From Aphanomyces cochlioides (Eukaryota; Oomycota; Saprolegniomycetes; Saprolegniales; Verrucalvaceae): DNA of 64,000 nt. Both the position numbers and the translations under genes were made by a program. Of the stretch, positions 22,870 through 34,136 are shown one piece after another. The stretch spans positions 1,488,001 through 1,552,000 of the forward strand of contig JAHQRK010000003.1 of NCBI GenBank assembly GCA_019828595.1, written 5' to 3'. The notes under the pieces were generated by a model. It made no database searches. It was not told the origin of the DNA and saw nothing but the letters and a program-made list of their open reading frames with translations. Position 1 is the first letter of the stretch, and each line of letters starts with the position of its first letter.

Positions 22870-23520
22870 AGAATGCTATTAAAGTAATTTGTAAACAGGC
22901 AATAGACTCTCTGTAGAAGGCTTGGTGGGACTTGGAGCAATCTTGCTCTTTTCGGACCTCGAATCGCAATCCATGTCATGCATTAGACTTTTCGCTAGAT
23001 GCTTGACCATTCTCCATGGCCTTCCAAAGTGTCGATTGCATAGTGTTAGCACGTTTTTGACGAGTTAAACGCAGTAATGTGGAAGACTTGACGTTGGAAG
23101 AAGCTCGCAAGTCCATACTTCTTGAGCGCCTACCACTAGCTCTGACCCGCACAGAGTAGACCATGCAATGCATCTTGATAATATGAAAACCATAGAGCTA
23201 CGCAGGTGAAGGAGTCTATGATAGAATAGTGAACCCATCAACGCTGAAGGAACTTCCTCAGCAAACTTACTCCAGAATGTGATCGACGTGTTTCACCCAC
23301 TGTGATCAAATCATCCACACGCACTAAGCCAAGTCCTAGTGCAGCAGCTCCTTGCCCATGGCGTTTACTACAATGTACCGAGGTTTATGGCTCTCATCCA
23401 TTGCATCGGTTAACTTCGATGGTCTGGACGATGTTTTCCAAGCATGGACATTATCTCTATGGCGCTTAATCCGTTCCGTCATTGTGGAGGAAAGTTCCAC
23501 TCCGAACAATGTCACCGCTG
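22870..23520 (-). pseudogene. Possible degraded or unresolved minus-strand gene
   Basis: Several minus-strand stretches look coding: SKRHGQGAAALGLGLVRVDD and on to HSG at about 23370-23270; then, after a perfect GTAAGT donor and a possible intron, LYGFHIIKMHCM through a basic serine-rich segment ending near 22980. Upstream, another frame (ERIKRHRDNVHAW) is open but could not be joined by a normal intron. No family is recognised and no start is clear. It may be a real short gene with one frame error or an old remnant beside the transposon cluster. Confidence 0.3.
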
Positions 23521-23546
23521 AAGGTACATGATAACAGTTTATTTTC

Positions 23547-24521
23547 TTACAGGCAGACCAAATCTTCCTTAGGCGTGAGCAAGTCTTCTTCGTCGTTGCA
23601 AGGAGTTTCTTCGGCGTAGGGGGCTGCAGCCATCATGCTTGCTGGTTGAGCAGGTGTACTAAGGGGCTCAGGAGCTTGTTTTGGCTTTCGCACAAGGATC
23701 ACCCCAGCCACAATGATAACACCAGCGACTACAATCCCAATACCAGCGATGATGGAGCCACCGGTCTTTGACGAGTTTTCTGCCAAGGTCCCCCCCGGGG
23801 ATTCCGAGTCACTCATTTGCTTCAGTTGGGATGAAATATTTACAGTCGCCGAAGGAGTAGAGTCACTGGGAGTTGACGTGGTTGGAGCAGTTGATGTAGG
23901 TGCAATTGACGAAGTAGGCACCGCAGTTGTTGCAGCATCTTGGGTAGTGCCTGGAGAGTTAGTGTTGACATCAGTACCAGTGGAGGCAGGGACGACAGTC
24001 GTGGTGTCAGCTGGAGTCGTGGCAGGTATATTAGTTGCGACTGCTCCATTCGCGACAGAGTTACTGGATGTGCTCTCGGTATCCGATTCACTGTCCTCAT
24101 GACCTGAAGTTGCTTCCTCTGGAGCGTCAGTAGAAATGGGCTTCTCTGCGGTTGTAGATGGAACTGCTGAAGTGGGCAATGGAGTCACGATAGGCGTCGG
24201 TGATGTTGGCTGCGGGCTGAGTTGGGGAGTCGAATCTGCAGCCAGACGGGCAGCCACTTGATCGCATGAATCTGAAGCAGAGATCAGTGGAGCGCATCCC
24301 ATGACAACAGTCACTCGGTGCGGAATCGGAACACAGCAGGAACCAAAGCTCAGACCAGATTGTACGCCTGGACAAGTGCCGAGAATAGTCGGATCACTTC
24401 CAGAGCAGGCATTGCGGCCAGAAGCGGTCGCGTCAAAGATTCCAGCGCCGAGCACACTGATCTTTTCAGCCTGAGCGATCGTGGCGAGCGACGCAACGAG
24501 GTAAACGATAGACCGCTTCAT
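23547..24521 (-). CDS. Secreted-type mucin-like single-pass membrane protein
   Basis: An unspliced frame of 324 residues. It begins with a signal peptide (MKRSIVYLVASLATIAQA), then a Cys-containing N-terminal domain of about 75 residues with six or more Cys (ACSG, CPG, GSCC, MGC, DSCD). A Ser/Thr/Pro-rich stalk of some 150 residues is likely to be heavily O-glycosylated. A transmembrane helix follows (IIAGIGIVVAGVIIVAGVI), then a short tail with KPKQ and an acidic end. This is a type I surface glycoprotein layout, fitting a cell-wall sensor or adhesin. The Cys-rich head has some likeness to fungal hydrophobin-like heads, but I cannot assign it. Confidence 0.8.
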   Translation of the reverse strand: MKRSIVYLVASLATIAQAEKISVLGAGIFDATASGRNACSGSDPTILGTCPGVQSGLSFGSCCVPIPHRVTVVMGCAPLISASDSCDQVAARLAADSTPQLSPQPTSPTPIVTPLPTSAVPSTTAEKPISTDAPEEATSGHEDSESDTESTSSNSVANGAVATNIPATTPADTTTVVPASTGTDVNTNSPGTTQDAATTAVPTSSIAPTSTAPTTSTPSDSTPSATVNISSQLKQMSDSESPGGTLAENSSKTGGSIIAGIGIVVAGVIIVAGVILVRKPKQAPEPLSTPAQPASMMAAAPYAEETPCNDEEDLLTPKEDLVCL

Positions 24522-25456
24522 TAGTGAGATTGCGACTTGCGAGAGAGGTGCGGTGGGTGTACTACGTGAGTAGTGAAATGGTTTTACAGGCGACCACCTC
24601 TCGAATTGACTCTACCTCTACAACACTCTATTACGCATGGTGTAACAAATACGCTTCAACATTAAACGTCTTCAACTTTAGCGAATGACCTGACGTTTTA
24701 CTCCAAATTTATATGGGGATTTAGTTTAACCTATATTCTGAATGGCACGTTTTATGGTCTAAATAGAGCTGGCCCTCCTATCTTTCAGGGAGACTGACAT
24801 TCGTCTCGTGACTGAAACCACAGCTCGACAACACAGATAGCACCTTCAGCATTGCCCAGCTCAATCGATCCTGCCTCAAAGAGCTTATAGCATGATAGAA
24901 CGCTCTATCTAGTCCAGAGGGCATCAATCGTGGAGGCAGTGGTATGATTTGCATTCGATGTACGTACCTAAATGTAATGCTGCGTTGCAATTTGGCCTAC
25001 CACGATGAAACCACTCTTGGTCGACCGTACCTCATTCTCGCCACAAGCAGATCGGTTTCCCATGGTGGCGAGATTCCACCAGAGGCTTTGGAACAACATG
25101 GAGACGTCGAAACTCGTCACTCCCAAGTATATCTATTGAGGGAGACGGTTTGCTTCACCAGAAAATCTTTTGGGAGACTAATCAGTGCAACTGACAAATT
25201 ATCCATTGCAGAAGACATCAGGTTCATCGCAGACCTCTGGAGCTGCGTCCTTTGCAGCAAACATCCGATGCTGGAAAGAACGAGTCGCTCGATTTAAGCT
25301 GCCTCTATCGAGATTACTCCAACTTTTATTCCTTGAGCTCATGCTGAGGTCAAGCCATTGCTTTGAATTGTACCTCTTTCTATTGCGATAGATGCACTGT
25401 AGGCAACTAGAGCATGGCGAGAACACTCTCAATTTTATGCTCAAGTGGCAGACAAA
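24522..25456. other. Intergenic stretch with unassigned open frames
   Basis: About 930 bp. A plus-strand frame at 24944-25297 (including HGGEIPPEALEQHGDVETRH) and an overlapping minus-strand frame at 25199-25444 are open, but neither has a convincing start, splice partner or family. The first 200 bp upstream of the mucin-like gene are AT-rich and promoter-like. No confident gene. Confidence 0.3.
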
Positions 25457-27562
25457 CTAACTGGGGAAACGTTGTTTTGTCGGCGATGTCAACTTCGGTG
25501 GTGCTAGCAGCAGCTTCATATATGCTGAGTGAGATTTGGCTGCGGACTGTCGTGCAACTTCTGCTTTCTTGAAGAGGTCGCTCTGATACCGCCTCGCCCG
25601 AACATCGCTCGACATAAGCTGCTGATTTGGCTGCTGCGCTGGATTCGCTTGAATTTTTCTTCCTTGAATGTTGGGATTGTACTGTCGGATCTTGGCCTAC
25701 GAGAGCTGTAAGCTATTGCTGGTTACGATTTTGTACCATGACTTCGGCATCGTTAGGACATAGTGTGTGGGCTTGCTTGTAGTCATTGAATGCACGATCG
25801 TTTTGCTACACAGCTGATTAATTGGTCTGCTGGATTTCATGGCTGGTACCTCGAGATATCGATAGCAGTCGCCACGTCGAATGTAGTAGTGGTATATTTT
25901 CGGGTTATGGCGAATTGCAAGAGTGAATTCAATCTCAGCTTTGTCGAATGCGCCGCGATTGAACAGCTCGAGCCCAAAGTGATACCGAATCATTGCTATC
26001 CTTGTGTGGATTTCAGCGTCCATGGGTTGGAGCTCTAGCGCACAATTGTAGTCGACAAGTGCCTACAAATTGTTCAAAGTTTGATGCGATTAGTACTATT
26101 AACCGCTTGAGACTTGGAAATTGCTCGATAGCAGTCACCACGATTGACGTAAAACCTGTAATCGATCACTCGTCCAGCGAGGCGTGATGCCATGGCAACT
26201 TCAGAGTCAATAGCCTAGACGAGATCAATTTGACTATGGAACGGTGGAAGGGCTGTAGAATCTTACAAGGTTCATAGCGTTGAGAGCAGCCTCGAATCTT
26301 CCGTTCTTTATCTCAGAGACTGCCATATCTAAAACGTTTAGGCACCATAAGTCCAATGCTTTTGGGACGAAATGTACCATTCAAGATCAAATTCCTTTGG
26401 TGAGTAATCTCAGGATGTACGTCAATTGCATGTGAGGTTGACGACAAGAGGGAGCTGTGTGCGTCAAGGCCATGGCTGTCTAGCTCGTCTTGTTCGTTTC
26501 TGCTGTCTTCACTGTTTGGTTGTTGTTGCTTGTCAAAGTAAGCGCGCGAAGCTCGCTCAATATCAGCCATGGCTTCGTCATATTTTCCCTGGACCAGCGT
26601 AAGAGCTAACAAGAGCATAAACGCCCAACCAGCTCGCGGTAAACTGAAGCTCTCAAGACAAGAACTTTGACGTCTTCGGCGTTGAACTCGATGCAGGAAT
26701 TCAAGCAATCCAAGCTCTTTTCAAACTGCCGATTTATGATATGGCGACACGCTACGTCGTGCAAATGCTGCGCTTGGTACCACATTTTCTTTTCAAAGTC
26801 CAAGACCTAACAAAGTGTGAGGCTCAGCACAATTGGTGTCAAAGACCTCCGGGTGACTGGGATTGAGTCTGAATGCCCGAGCGATGTCGTTGTTGCCTTT
26901 ATCAATTAACTTGAGCTTCCAATTAAGCTTTGCTCGAAGAACGAGAACATCTGCGTCGTTGGCATCAATGCAGATTGCATGATCGATATCTTTTAGAGCT
27001 TTAGTCCAATTTTCAAGGCCAATGTAGGCAAGACATCTGCAAATTTACAAAGAGTTAAATTTGCTGTTTTGGGAAAGTACAACCTGTGCAGCCAGTAATT
27101 GGCCTGTAGAGCATCGAGGGCGACTGCATCCGTGAGGTAGACAATGGCTGTCGTGTATTCCTTGTCGACCAAGTATGAATATCCCTACCGAGCGTATTAG
27201 CTGAAGGGCAATCATTTTTTGTACCTGGGCATTAAATACTTCAGCTATTTCCTCCTTGATGGATTGTGGGGGGGTGCTCATAAGCGACAAGAGCTTCTTG
27301 TAATTCGCAATCGCGGACTACGAGGTCGTGTTACAAGTTTCTTCGCTCAAACACGTACTTTAAAGTCGCAGAGTTTTGCATAGGCATTGCCGCGGGCCGA
27401 GTAGATGAGGTAGTCGTCTGGGTTCACGAAGCACGCTTTGTTGTAGCAGATGATCGCCTTCTCGTAATTCCCTTGGCGGAACCATGCATCTCCTTCTGCT
27501 TTTTTACACGTCGAATTCTCTTGAAAGAGCGTCCGATTCTCTGGCTTGGCCTCCATCATCAT
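25457..27562 (-). CDS. TPR-repeat protein
   Basis: Eleven exons join without a frame error to 559 residues: 27562-27359, 27317-27225, 27184-27084, 27036-26847, 26806-26630, 26588-26369, 26328-26267, 26214-26104, 26062-25850, 25805-25737, 25696-25457. At least seven tetratricopeptide units are seen, such as AEGDAWFRQGNYEKAIICYNK, LENWTKALKDIDHAICID and LFNRGAFDKAEIEFTLAI. TPRs bind peptide tails of chaperones or other partners. The order resembles DNAJC7-like or TTC co-chaperones, but no J domain is present; the last 80 residues are basic and Gln-rich. The window ends it with a normal TAG. The exact partner is unknown. Confidence 0.88.
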
Positions 27563-28464
27563 CAACGGAACCTTGTCAAGGCGGCAACTTAGTTGAAACC
27601 GTCGTTACAACGACGTAACTGTTTGGCTTCCGTCACTGACCGAGCGTCAAATTTTCGGCAGACTCCTTTATCTCCGACCGGCCTCCACGCATCTACTTCA
27701 ACGCATTCTCCATATCAACGGCGTCGTGTTTCCGTTGCAAACGTCATCTCAGCAAGAGGAGTTCATCGCTCTCGTCCTCTGGATGCCCGTCGTGCTCCCA
27801 ACACGACATTCATTGCACCCTTTGATCAGTTATGTACACATGTATCCCAAGTCTGCTTTTGTACAGTACACCTAACACTGTACATTTCTTGTACGTACTG
27901 TACATCTCAAATCAATAAAAATACAGTCAAATAGTACTGAAAAGCTTGCCGTTAAAAGCACAATTTTACATCTAGTACGTACGATGATAGTACGCTGTGG
28001 CGAAATTATATGTATTCAGTGCCTGGCGAAGGCAACTTGAAGAGCAGGAGCGTACTGCACGCGACTGCAATACATTGTACGCGCATACAGCCTTGCCAGC
28101 GATATCAAGAGCAGACCAACGACGACAGAAGAGTCTACACCGTGCGGATGGTTGTGACAAAAAAGTACACCTCGAGCGGACCATGCTATATCTCCCATCC
28201 TCTGGCGCCATCAAATTGAGCGAAGATCGTGACGATTGATTCAACACCAGATGGATTAATGGATACATACAAATTTCAAGTCAAAGGCCAAAAAATGAAA
28301 AAAATGACGCGTTTTTGAAGGGAGCCAAAAACACGAATTGCGGTTTCTGCGCACCATTTCCGTTCTTCTTCAGTCAACGTCAGCGTCGAGGTACGTGTGT
28401 CCATGGACAGAAGCGAGATATCTCATGCAGACACTCTTTGTACAGTAGGAATCTCGTGTCCATC
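27563..28464. other. Intergenic stretch without a supported gene
   Basis: About 900 bp between head-to-head TPR and PX genes. It contains a cluster of GTAC-rich partial palindromes at 27830-27910 (gtacagtacac, gtacgtactgtac). Open frames on both strands are short and show no family or splice support. It must contain both promoters. Confidence 0.5.
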
Positions 28465-29695
28465 ATGCTACTCGAGAGTGTTCACGTCGTGCGATTTGAC
28501 CCAGCGGTCGAGAAGGGCAAGAAAACAGTCGTGTATGTGACGGAAGTCAACAGTGGCAAAGCGAAATGGGAAGTCGAAGTGCGCTACAGTCGCTTTCATG
28601 AGTTTCATCAAGAGGTATGCATCGCCGAAATGCAATGAGATCGCTCACATACGATGGGTATATAAATAGCTCCTCAAGGTCGATCGAAAAGTCATGGGCA
28701 AGTTTCCATTCCCGTCGAAAGATTTGTTTGCAAATCATTCGCCAGAACACCGCGTGGAAGAATTGGACAAGTTTGTCGTGCAATTACTCGATGCGTATGA
28801 ATTGCTCACTCCTGCAAGTCAAGCTTTGTTCCTTGAACTGCTTGAAGTCGCAGAGCGCAACGTACAAGAGGAAGAGAGACCGGAAAACCAGGCAGATAGC
28901 AAGGACGACATTCCTGAAAAGCGAGTATCGAAACAAAGCGTATCGTCGTCAACAACAACAGAGCTGGATGAAGACAACCAGCGCGATTCTATCTCAGAAT
29001 CGCAACTCGATGATCTCCACCATGAACCTTTGTCCCCTGTACAAGATGGAAGCTCGGATGACTCGCCCGCAGATTTCAATGAGCGTACTGAAGGATTGCA
29101 TGAAGAGGTCACCCCAACAGACGTTCCCCAACAATCTGAGCCCCAGAATGATGTCGAAGAGGAGGCTGTAGCTCCACTTTCAGCGTTAGTTGAATCGACA
29201 GAGAGCTCTCATCCAGCGGTCAGTGCCCAAACCGATGCCACAGTTCAGGAAGAGCCAAAGCTGATAGAAGTGGCTCAGGAGCCCCTTCGCTCTGACGATG
29301 CAATTCAAGTGTCAAAAGAATCCTCAAGTCCTCCTGATGCCAGCGCTTCAACCTCCAATCCAATTCCAGCAGAAGCGTCTGTGAAAGCTGACATTATCGC
29401 CAGCACTACCCCAACAACAACGCAGGTTAAAGAGGTCGTCTCGACAGTTATTGATCAAGTCGTTGACGCAAAGCAATCAGCAGTAGCCCCTGATGATTCC
29501 CCAGCATCACCCAAGGTTCAAGACAATGGACCAAGCGTTCTCTTCACCACTGTTGAGCAGTACGCCTCGAAGCCGGAGCAATCATTTCCCCACCACGTTT
29601 GGTCGTTGCCAAATGCATCAAAGGCCCATCGATATCAATGCCGGAACGTTGTGGTCAAGACCATTCGCGTCTTGTATCCATCTTTATTCCTCTAA
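28465..29695 (+). CDS. PX-domain phosphoinositide-binding protein with acidic tail
   Basis: Two exons (28465-28614 and 28670-29695, with a 55-nt intron) give 391 residues. The first 120 residues are a PX domain: VYVTEVNSGKAKWEVEVRYS, then RFHEFHQELLKVDRKVMGKFPFPSKDLF and the C-terminal helix ELDKFVVQLLDAYELL. The RYSRFHEFH arginine would contact phosphatidylinositol-3-phosphate, placing the protein on endosomes. The next 250 residues are acidic, Ser/Pro/Glu-rich and disordered. The C-terminus is uncertain: further coding-looking sequence at 29814-29967 (ending NFELHPCSLG) could be another exon. Confidence 0.8.
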
Positions 29696-30130
29696 GCGTG
29701 CAAACCGTCGCCACAGTGGCCACGTCGTCGAGAAAGTTCTAGTTGTAGCATACGAAGAGAAAAAATTTACACTTAATAGGAGCAACGCTTCCTCCATGCA
29801 TCCTCGTTGCTTCTTAAAGTACCTAAGTCTATTCCAAGCGAACGGCGCTTTCTCGCCTCACTTCGGCCCTTGACGCCCTCTACTGAGCAACCGCTGTCTT
29901 CTAAAGCGACCGGACGCAGCCAGATCTATGGAAACTTTGAGCTTCATCCATGCTCGCTCGGTTGATGGCCTCGACGGTGTCGTAAGAACCGTCCCAGAGC
30001 CGTTATCAGTTGTATGTAATAAAAAATGACTTGGAGTTTGTATACTCTGATTGACATTTTGAAATATTTCGACGTTGAAAGAAACGACTACTGTGCCTTG
30101 CAAGAGCAGCAACACAACACACAGACAAGC
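29696..30130. other. Interval after the PX gene
   Basis: About 435 bp. The first 270 bp may be a spliced 3' exon or the 3' UTR of the PX gene, as they stay open in one frame to 29967. The rest is AT-rich and precedes the kinase start. Confidence 0.4.
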
Positions 30131-32804
30131 ATGGAGTCGCGCAAGAGAAATCGCTTCGAGAGCATGAACGACGAAGCGTACGGCAAGAAACACGAAGACG
30201 GGCAAGCGATACCCCGTCGGAAAACATCTTCCCGCCGGCAAATCCAGCGAACCTTGTCTCTACCGAATATTCAACTACAGGTACGATCCCATCCGTATTG
30301 CGTGTATTCATAATGATGCCATGACCTGTACGATAGATGGAACGCAAGCATGAACCATCGATATTCCCTGACGTGGATGTTCGCTCGCTGCGCTTGGCAG
30401 AAGTTCGGAGCTGGAAGTGTGATTGGATGCAGCCTAGCACACAGCATGAATCTCTCGAGTCCCAAAACATGCTCGAGAAGAAATTGGACGATGCACTTGA
30501 AGCGGCACACATTGAACTCTCTTTGGATGCTGATGGAGAGCATGCTGCCAAAGTTGTACCTTCCACGGCAAAACTTCATCTCGAGCCAGAAACGACAGCA
30601 AATGCTCGAAAAGAGGTTCTTACGGTCTCGACTGCCACTCCAACCTCTAGTGCTGCCACTGTCAGTCCACATACCCCTTCTCCATTGACAACCGGCTTCA
30701 CACCGAAAAAGCGTTTGACTTTGCGCTTGAAACTGGACGACATGCCAACGAGTCAACAAGCTGAAAATCGTGCCAATCGGGCTGCCAACCGCCTACTAGC
30801 GACCCGTGACGCAATGAGTCCAAATGAAGAAGGCACCGTGAGTAATATGCAGAAGGCCATGCTAGCTCTGCGCTTGAGTTCCGGCAACTTGTCAGACAAC
30901 GATTCGCATTCGCCTCATGGTAGCGTCTATCAGCTTGGCTTGCTGGTTTTCTAGCGTCTGTGTAGACGGTGAAATGGGCAGGTTTAGTCATGGTAGTTCA
31001 TATTCCCCCAACCACGGACGCTTCACGACCAAGAGCGTGTCAGTTTCAGAAGCGGGCATTGCATCCCCCGACTCAGCTTGTCTGCATCTCCAGGAAAATG
31101 TTGTCCGTGTCCGTGAAGTCGGTCGAGGGGCATCCGGCGTTGTCTATAAAGCAGTGCATTTACCAACGCTGAAAGTCGTCGCAATCAAAGTAAGTCCCCT
31201 TCAATTTGCTTTAACATGACCAACAAACACAAGGAAATTCCTGTCTATGGGAAAAATCAGCGGCGGCAAATGGTGCGCGAGCTCCACGCCCTCTACTCCA
31301 ATTTGGTCCCTTTGGACGAAAACAAGACATCCTCAGGCGGCGTCCGATTGTACGTTCTCTACTTTTATCTCCAATTAATTGCCACGCGCAGGCCGAGCCC
31401 GTATATCGTGAGCTTTTACGACGCATACGTGGACAAGCAAAAGAATTGCATCTCGCTTGTCATGGAATACATGGGCGTGGGATCGCTGCAAGATGTGGTG
31501 CTCAAAGGCGGATGCCAATCGGAAATTCTGATCGCCCACATTGCAAGAAATGTTTTAGAAGGACTCAAACACATTCATGGAAACCGCATGGTCCATCGCG
31601 ATATCAAGCCCCATAACTTACTGATGAACCACCAAGGCGAGATCAAAATTTCCGATTTTGGTCTCGCAAGGACGTTGAACGATAATGCAGCCCAAACGAA
31701 AACCTTTGTGGGAACATTGTTATACATGGCACCTGAACGTATTGGCGGTGGTGATTATGCATATCCATGTACGTTTGATGAATTTGCTGCTCTCACTCAT
31801 ACGATCATTTCTAGCTGACATTTGGTCCTTTGGGCTTGTCTTGGTGTCAGTAGCATTGGGCAAATATCCCTTGCCAACGAATGACGGCTTCTTTGGCCTT
31901 GTCGATTCGGTGAGCTGTGACTGTAGCTCGTCCTGTTGATTGTTAAATTACTTAGGTTGCAAATGAAGGGTATTTGAAATTGCCCGATTATTTCTCTGAC
32001 GAGAGCCGTGACTTCATGGACAAGGTATTGACTTGACGTCTATGACCAGCTAAATTTCCTGGAATAGTGTCTGGCAATTGAACCCACTGATCGATGGACA
32101 GCAGAACAACTTTTGCATCATCCGTTCATCGTAAAGAACCCGTCAAGTGTGACGCTGAAGCCCGTAAGTGTATACCTCAGCACAATAAGTTACGACAACT
32201 TACGTAGTGGAAAGAATTTATCGAAACCATTTGCGAACCTCGGCGACAGGAGCTCGAGGATATCAGCGAAGCTGTCTACGCCCATATTTATCAAAACATC
32301 CACAGTTACACAACGCCTCAGGTATGACGTTCAATGAAAGGCATTAAGGATTGATTGTTTCTCCTTGAAATAGACTGAATATGGCATGTCCATGCTGAGC
32401 GATACTCCTAGGCATGCGATGTCACTACCGCCGATTGAACGAAGGTACAGTGTCCGTATTTTCTGCCTCTGTGATTTTCGTGTTTCCTGTAGCCTCCAGC
32501 TTGGCTTATCCAAATACTTAGATATCCCAGCACCAGTAGTCTACGACGTCTTTGAAGAGGTGTGACAGTGATAGAATGAGGATTTGACGACCTACTTACT
32601 CGGTAGAAACGCCAAGTCTACAAGGAGAAATTGTGGGAGGAAGCCATGTGCATTACGCCAAGAAGTTGGTCCAATTCTAATGGCGAGGCACGGCGTGCAA
32701 GTATGTTGGGAGAACGAGTGAGTCCCCCGACGGACAAGAAACGACGGCCCTCGTTTTGGCAACGATTGCAGGACACAATGAAGCACTTGGGTAAAAAGAA
32801 GTAA
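30131..32804 (+). CDS. MAP2K-like (STE7-type) protein kinase with long N-terminal extension
   Basis: Twelve exons join in frame to 719 residues: 30131-30280, 30337-30919, 30966-31189, 31234-31349, 31392-31768, 31815-31909, 31956-32024, 32068-32163, 32208-32321, 32374-32444, 32493-32559, 32607-32804. A 300-residue disordered, Ser/Thr-rich head precedes a complete kinase domain: G-loop GRGASGVVYKA, lysine VAIK, HRDIKPHNLL, DFGLAR, then TFVGTLLYMAPERIGG and DIWSFGLVLV. The TFVGT and APERI wording is typical of MAPK kinases, though the usual S..S/T activation sites are replaced by NDNAAQT. An insertion between beta-3 and helix C (GKNQRRQ to NKTSSGG) is unusual. The tail is basic. Its stop is 4 nt from the opposing ARP1 stop. 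Confidence 0.9.
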
Positions 32805-32808
32805 CGCA

Positions 32809-34063
32809 TTAAATGGTTTTGCGATGTACAATGGACGCCCCGTGTTCTTCGTATTCCGCTTTGGTGATCCACATGGTCTTGAATGTGGCAAGCGATGCCA
32901 AGATAGAACCGCCAATCCATGTGGAATACTGGCGCGCGGGTGGTGCAGAAATGCGAATCTTGATGTCTTTAGGAGCACGTTTGCGCACTTCGCTCAAGAG
33001 ACGATCGCCAAATCCAGGAAAGAGCGTGGAGCCACCACTGAGGATGATTTGAGAGAAAAGCGTCTTGCGCAGATCCAAATCTGCTCGCAAAATTGCTTGC
33101 AGCAAGCAATCATGGACCCCTACATTAGCAATTGTGATCCACGTGGCCATGTCGATGTGTAGTACCCGTGTGCTCTGAACCGATAAGTTCGGGGCGGAAG
33201 AGGATTTCTGGCGCGCGAAACTTCTCAGGACCTAACTAGGACAACATGTTGCCTGGTAACTCGAGAGAACGACATACGTATAGAACGTTTCCATCAGGCA
33301 AACGATATTCAGAAGATTGGCTTTGTGGCAATGACGATGAGTCGGCCAAGTGCAAGTTGGTTTGCATCAACTGTTCTTCCTTCGCTGGGTTGAACGCCAC
33401 ATAGCACATCTTCTCTTTGATTTCTTTGACGACTTCGAGTTCTGCTGAAGTTTGAAAGTTGTAGCCTGCGCGACGGCATAGCAATTGCAAGTAGTTGGTT
33501 ACATCACGTCCTGCAACATCCATGCGCGTGATGGCATGGGGAAGCGTGAAGCTCTCGTAAACAGGAACGACATGGGTAACCCCATCGCCGACATCCAAGA
33601 CAACACCCGTCGTTCGGCCAGACGCATACAAGGACAAAACTGCTTGAGGGGATACAAAGAACGCAGGGACATTGAAGCTCTCAAAAAACACTTCAGCAGC
33701 TTTGACACGGTTTGCCGCAGGGTTGAGTGGTGCTTCGGTCAGGAGGACAGGATGCTCTTCACTCGTAATGTTGAGCATGTCCTTGGAGTACATATGCTCC
33801 CATATCCGCTGCATACGATCCCAGTCTGTCACGATACCATGCTCCATTGCATACTTGATTGTGAAGAGACCACGGTGCTGTTGCACTCGACTGCCGACAA
33901 ACGTGTCGCCGCTCTCGTACGCACCGCCAGCCATCATACGCAGATGCTTCGTAGTTCCCACATAAGAAGGGAACACTGCTTGGGGCAGTTCCCCTCCAGC
34001 AAAGCCAGCTTTAAGCACGCCACTTCCATTATCGACCACCACAGGTTGATTGTACTCTGCCAT
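32809..34063 (-). CDS. ARP1: Actin-related protein 1 (centractin, dynactin filament)
   Basis: Three exons (34063-33278, 33235-33166, 33119-32809) join to 388 residues. It forms the short filament of dynactin, which links dynein to cargo. The actin fold is complete: [45 protein letters not shown] and [22 protein letters not shown]1-specific features outnumber actin ones: [48 protein letters not shown] and the ending IVHRKTI. The start ATG is the only one near the conserved N-terminus. It is convergent with the kinase gene, with stop codons four bases apart, so the mRNAs must overlap at their 3' ends. Confidence 0.93.
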
Positions 34064-34136
34064 CCTGACGATATCTTGCGAAGTGAACGTTGTGGCGGAT
34101 CCGGATAATATCCGGGGACTAAGTATTTGATTGGCA

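Noticed and set aside
23300..23520. LTR retrotransposon fragment
   Set aside because: No integrase, reverse transcriptase or LTR pair could be recognised.
27593..27934. Plus-strand frame of 113 residues
   Set aside because: No ATG-supported start, family, or splice partner, and composition is like random intergenic DNA.
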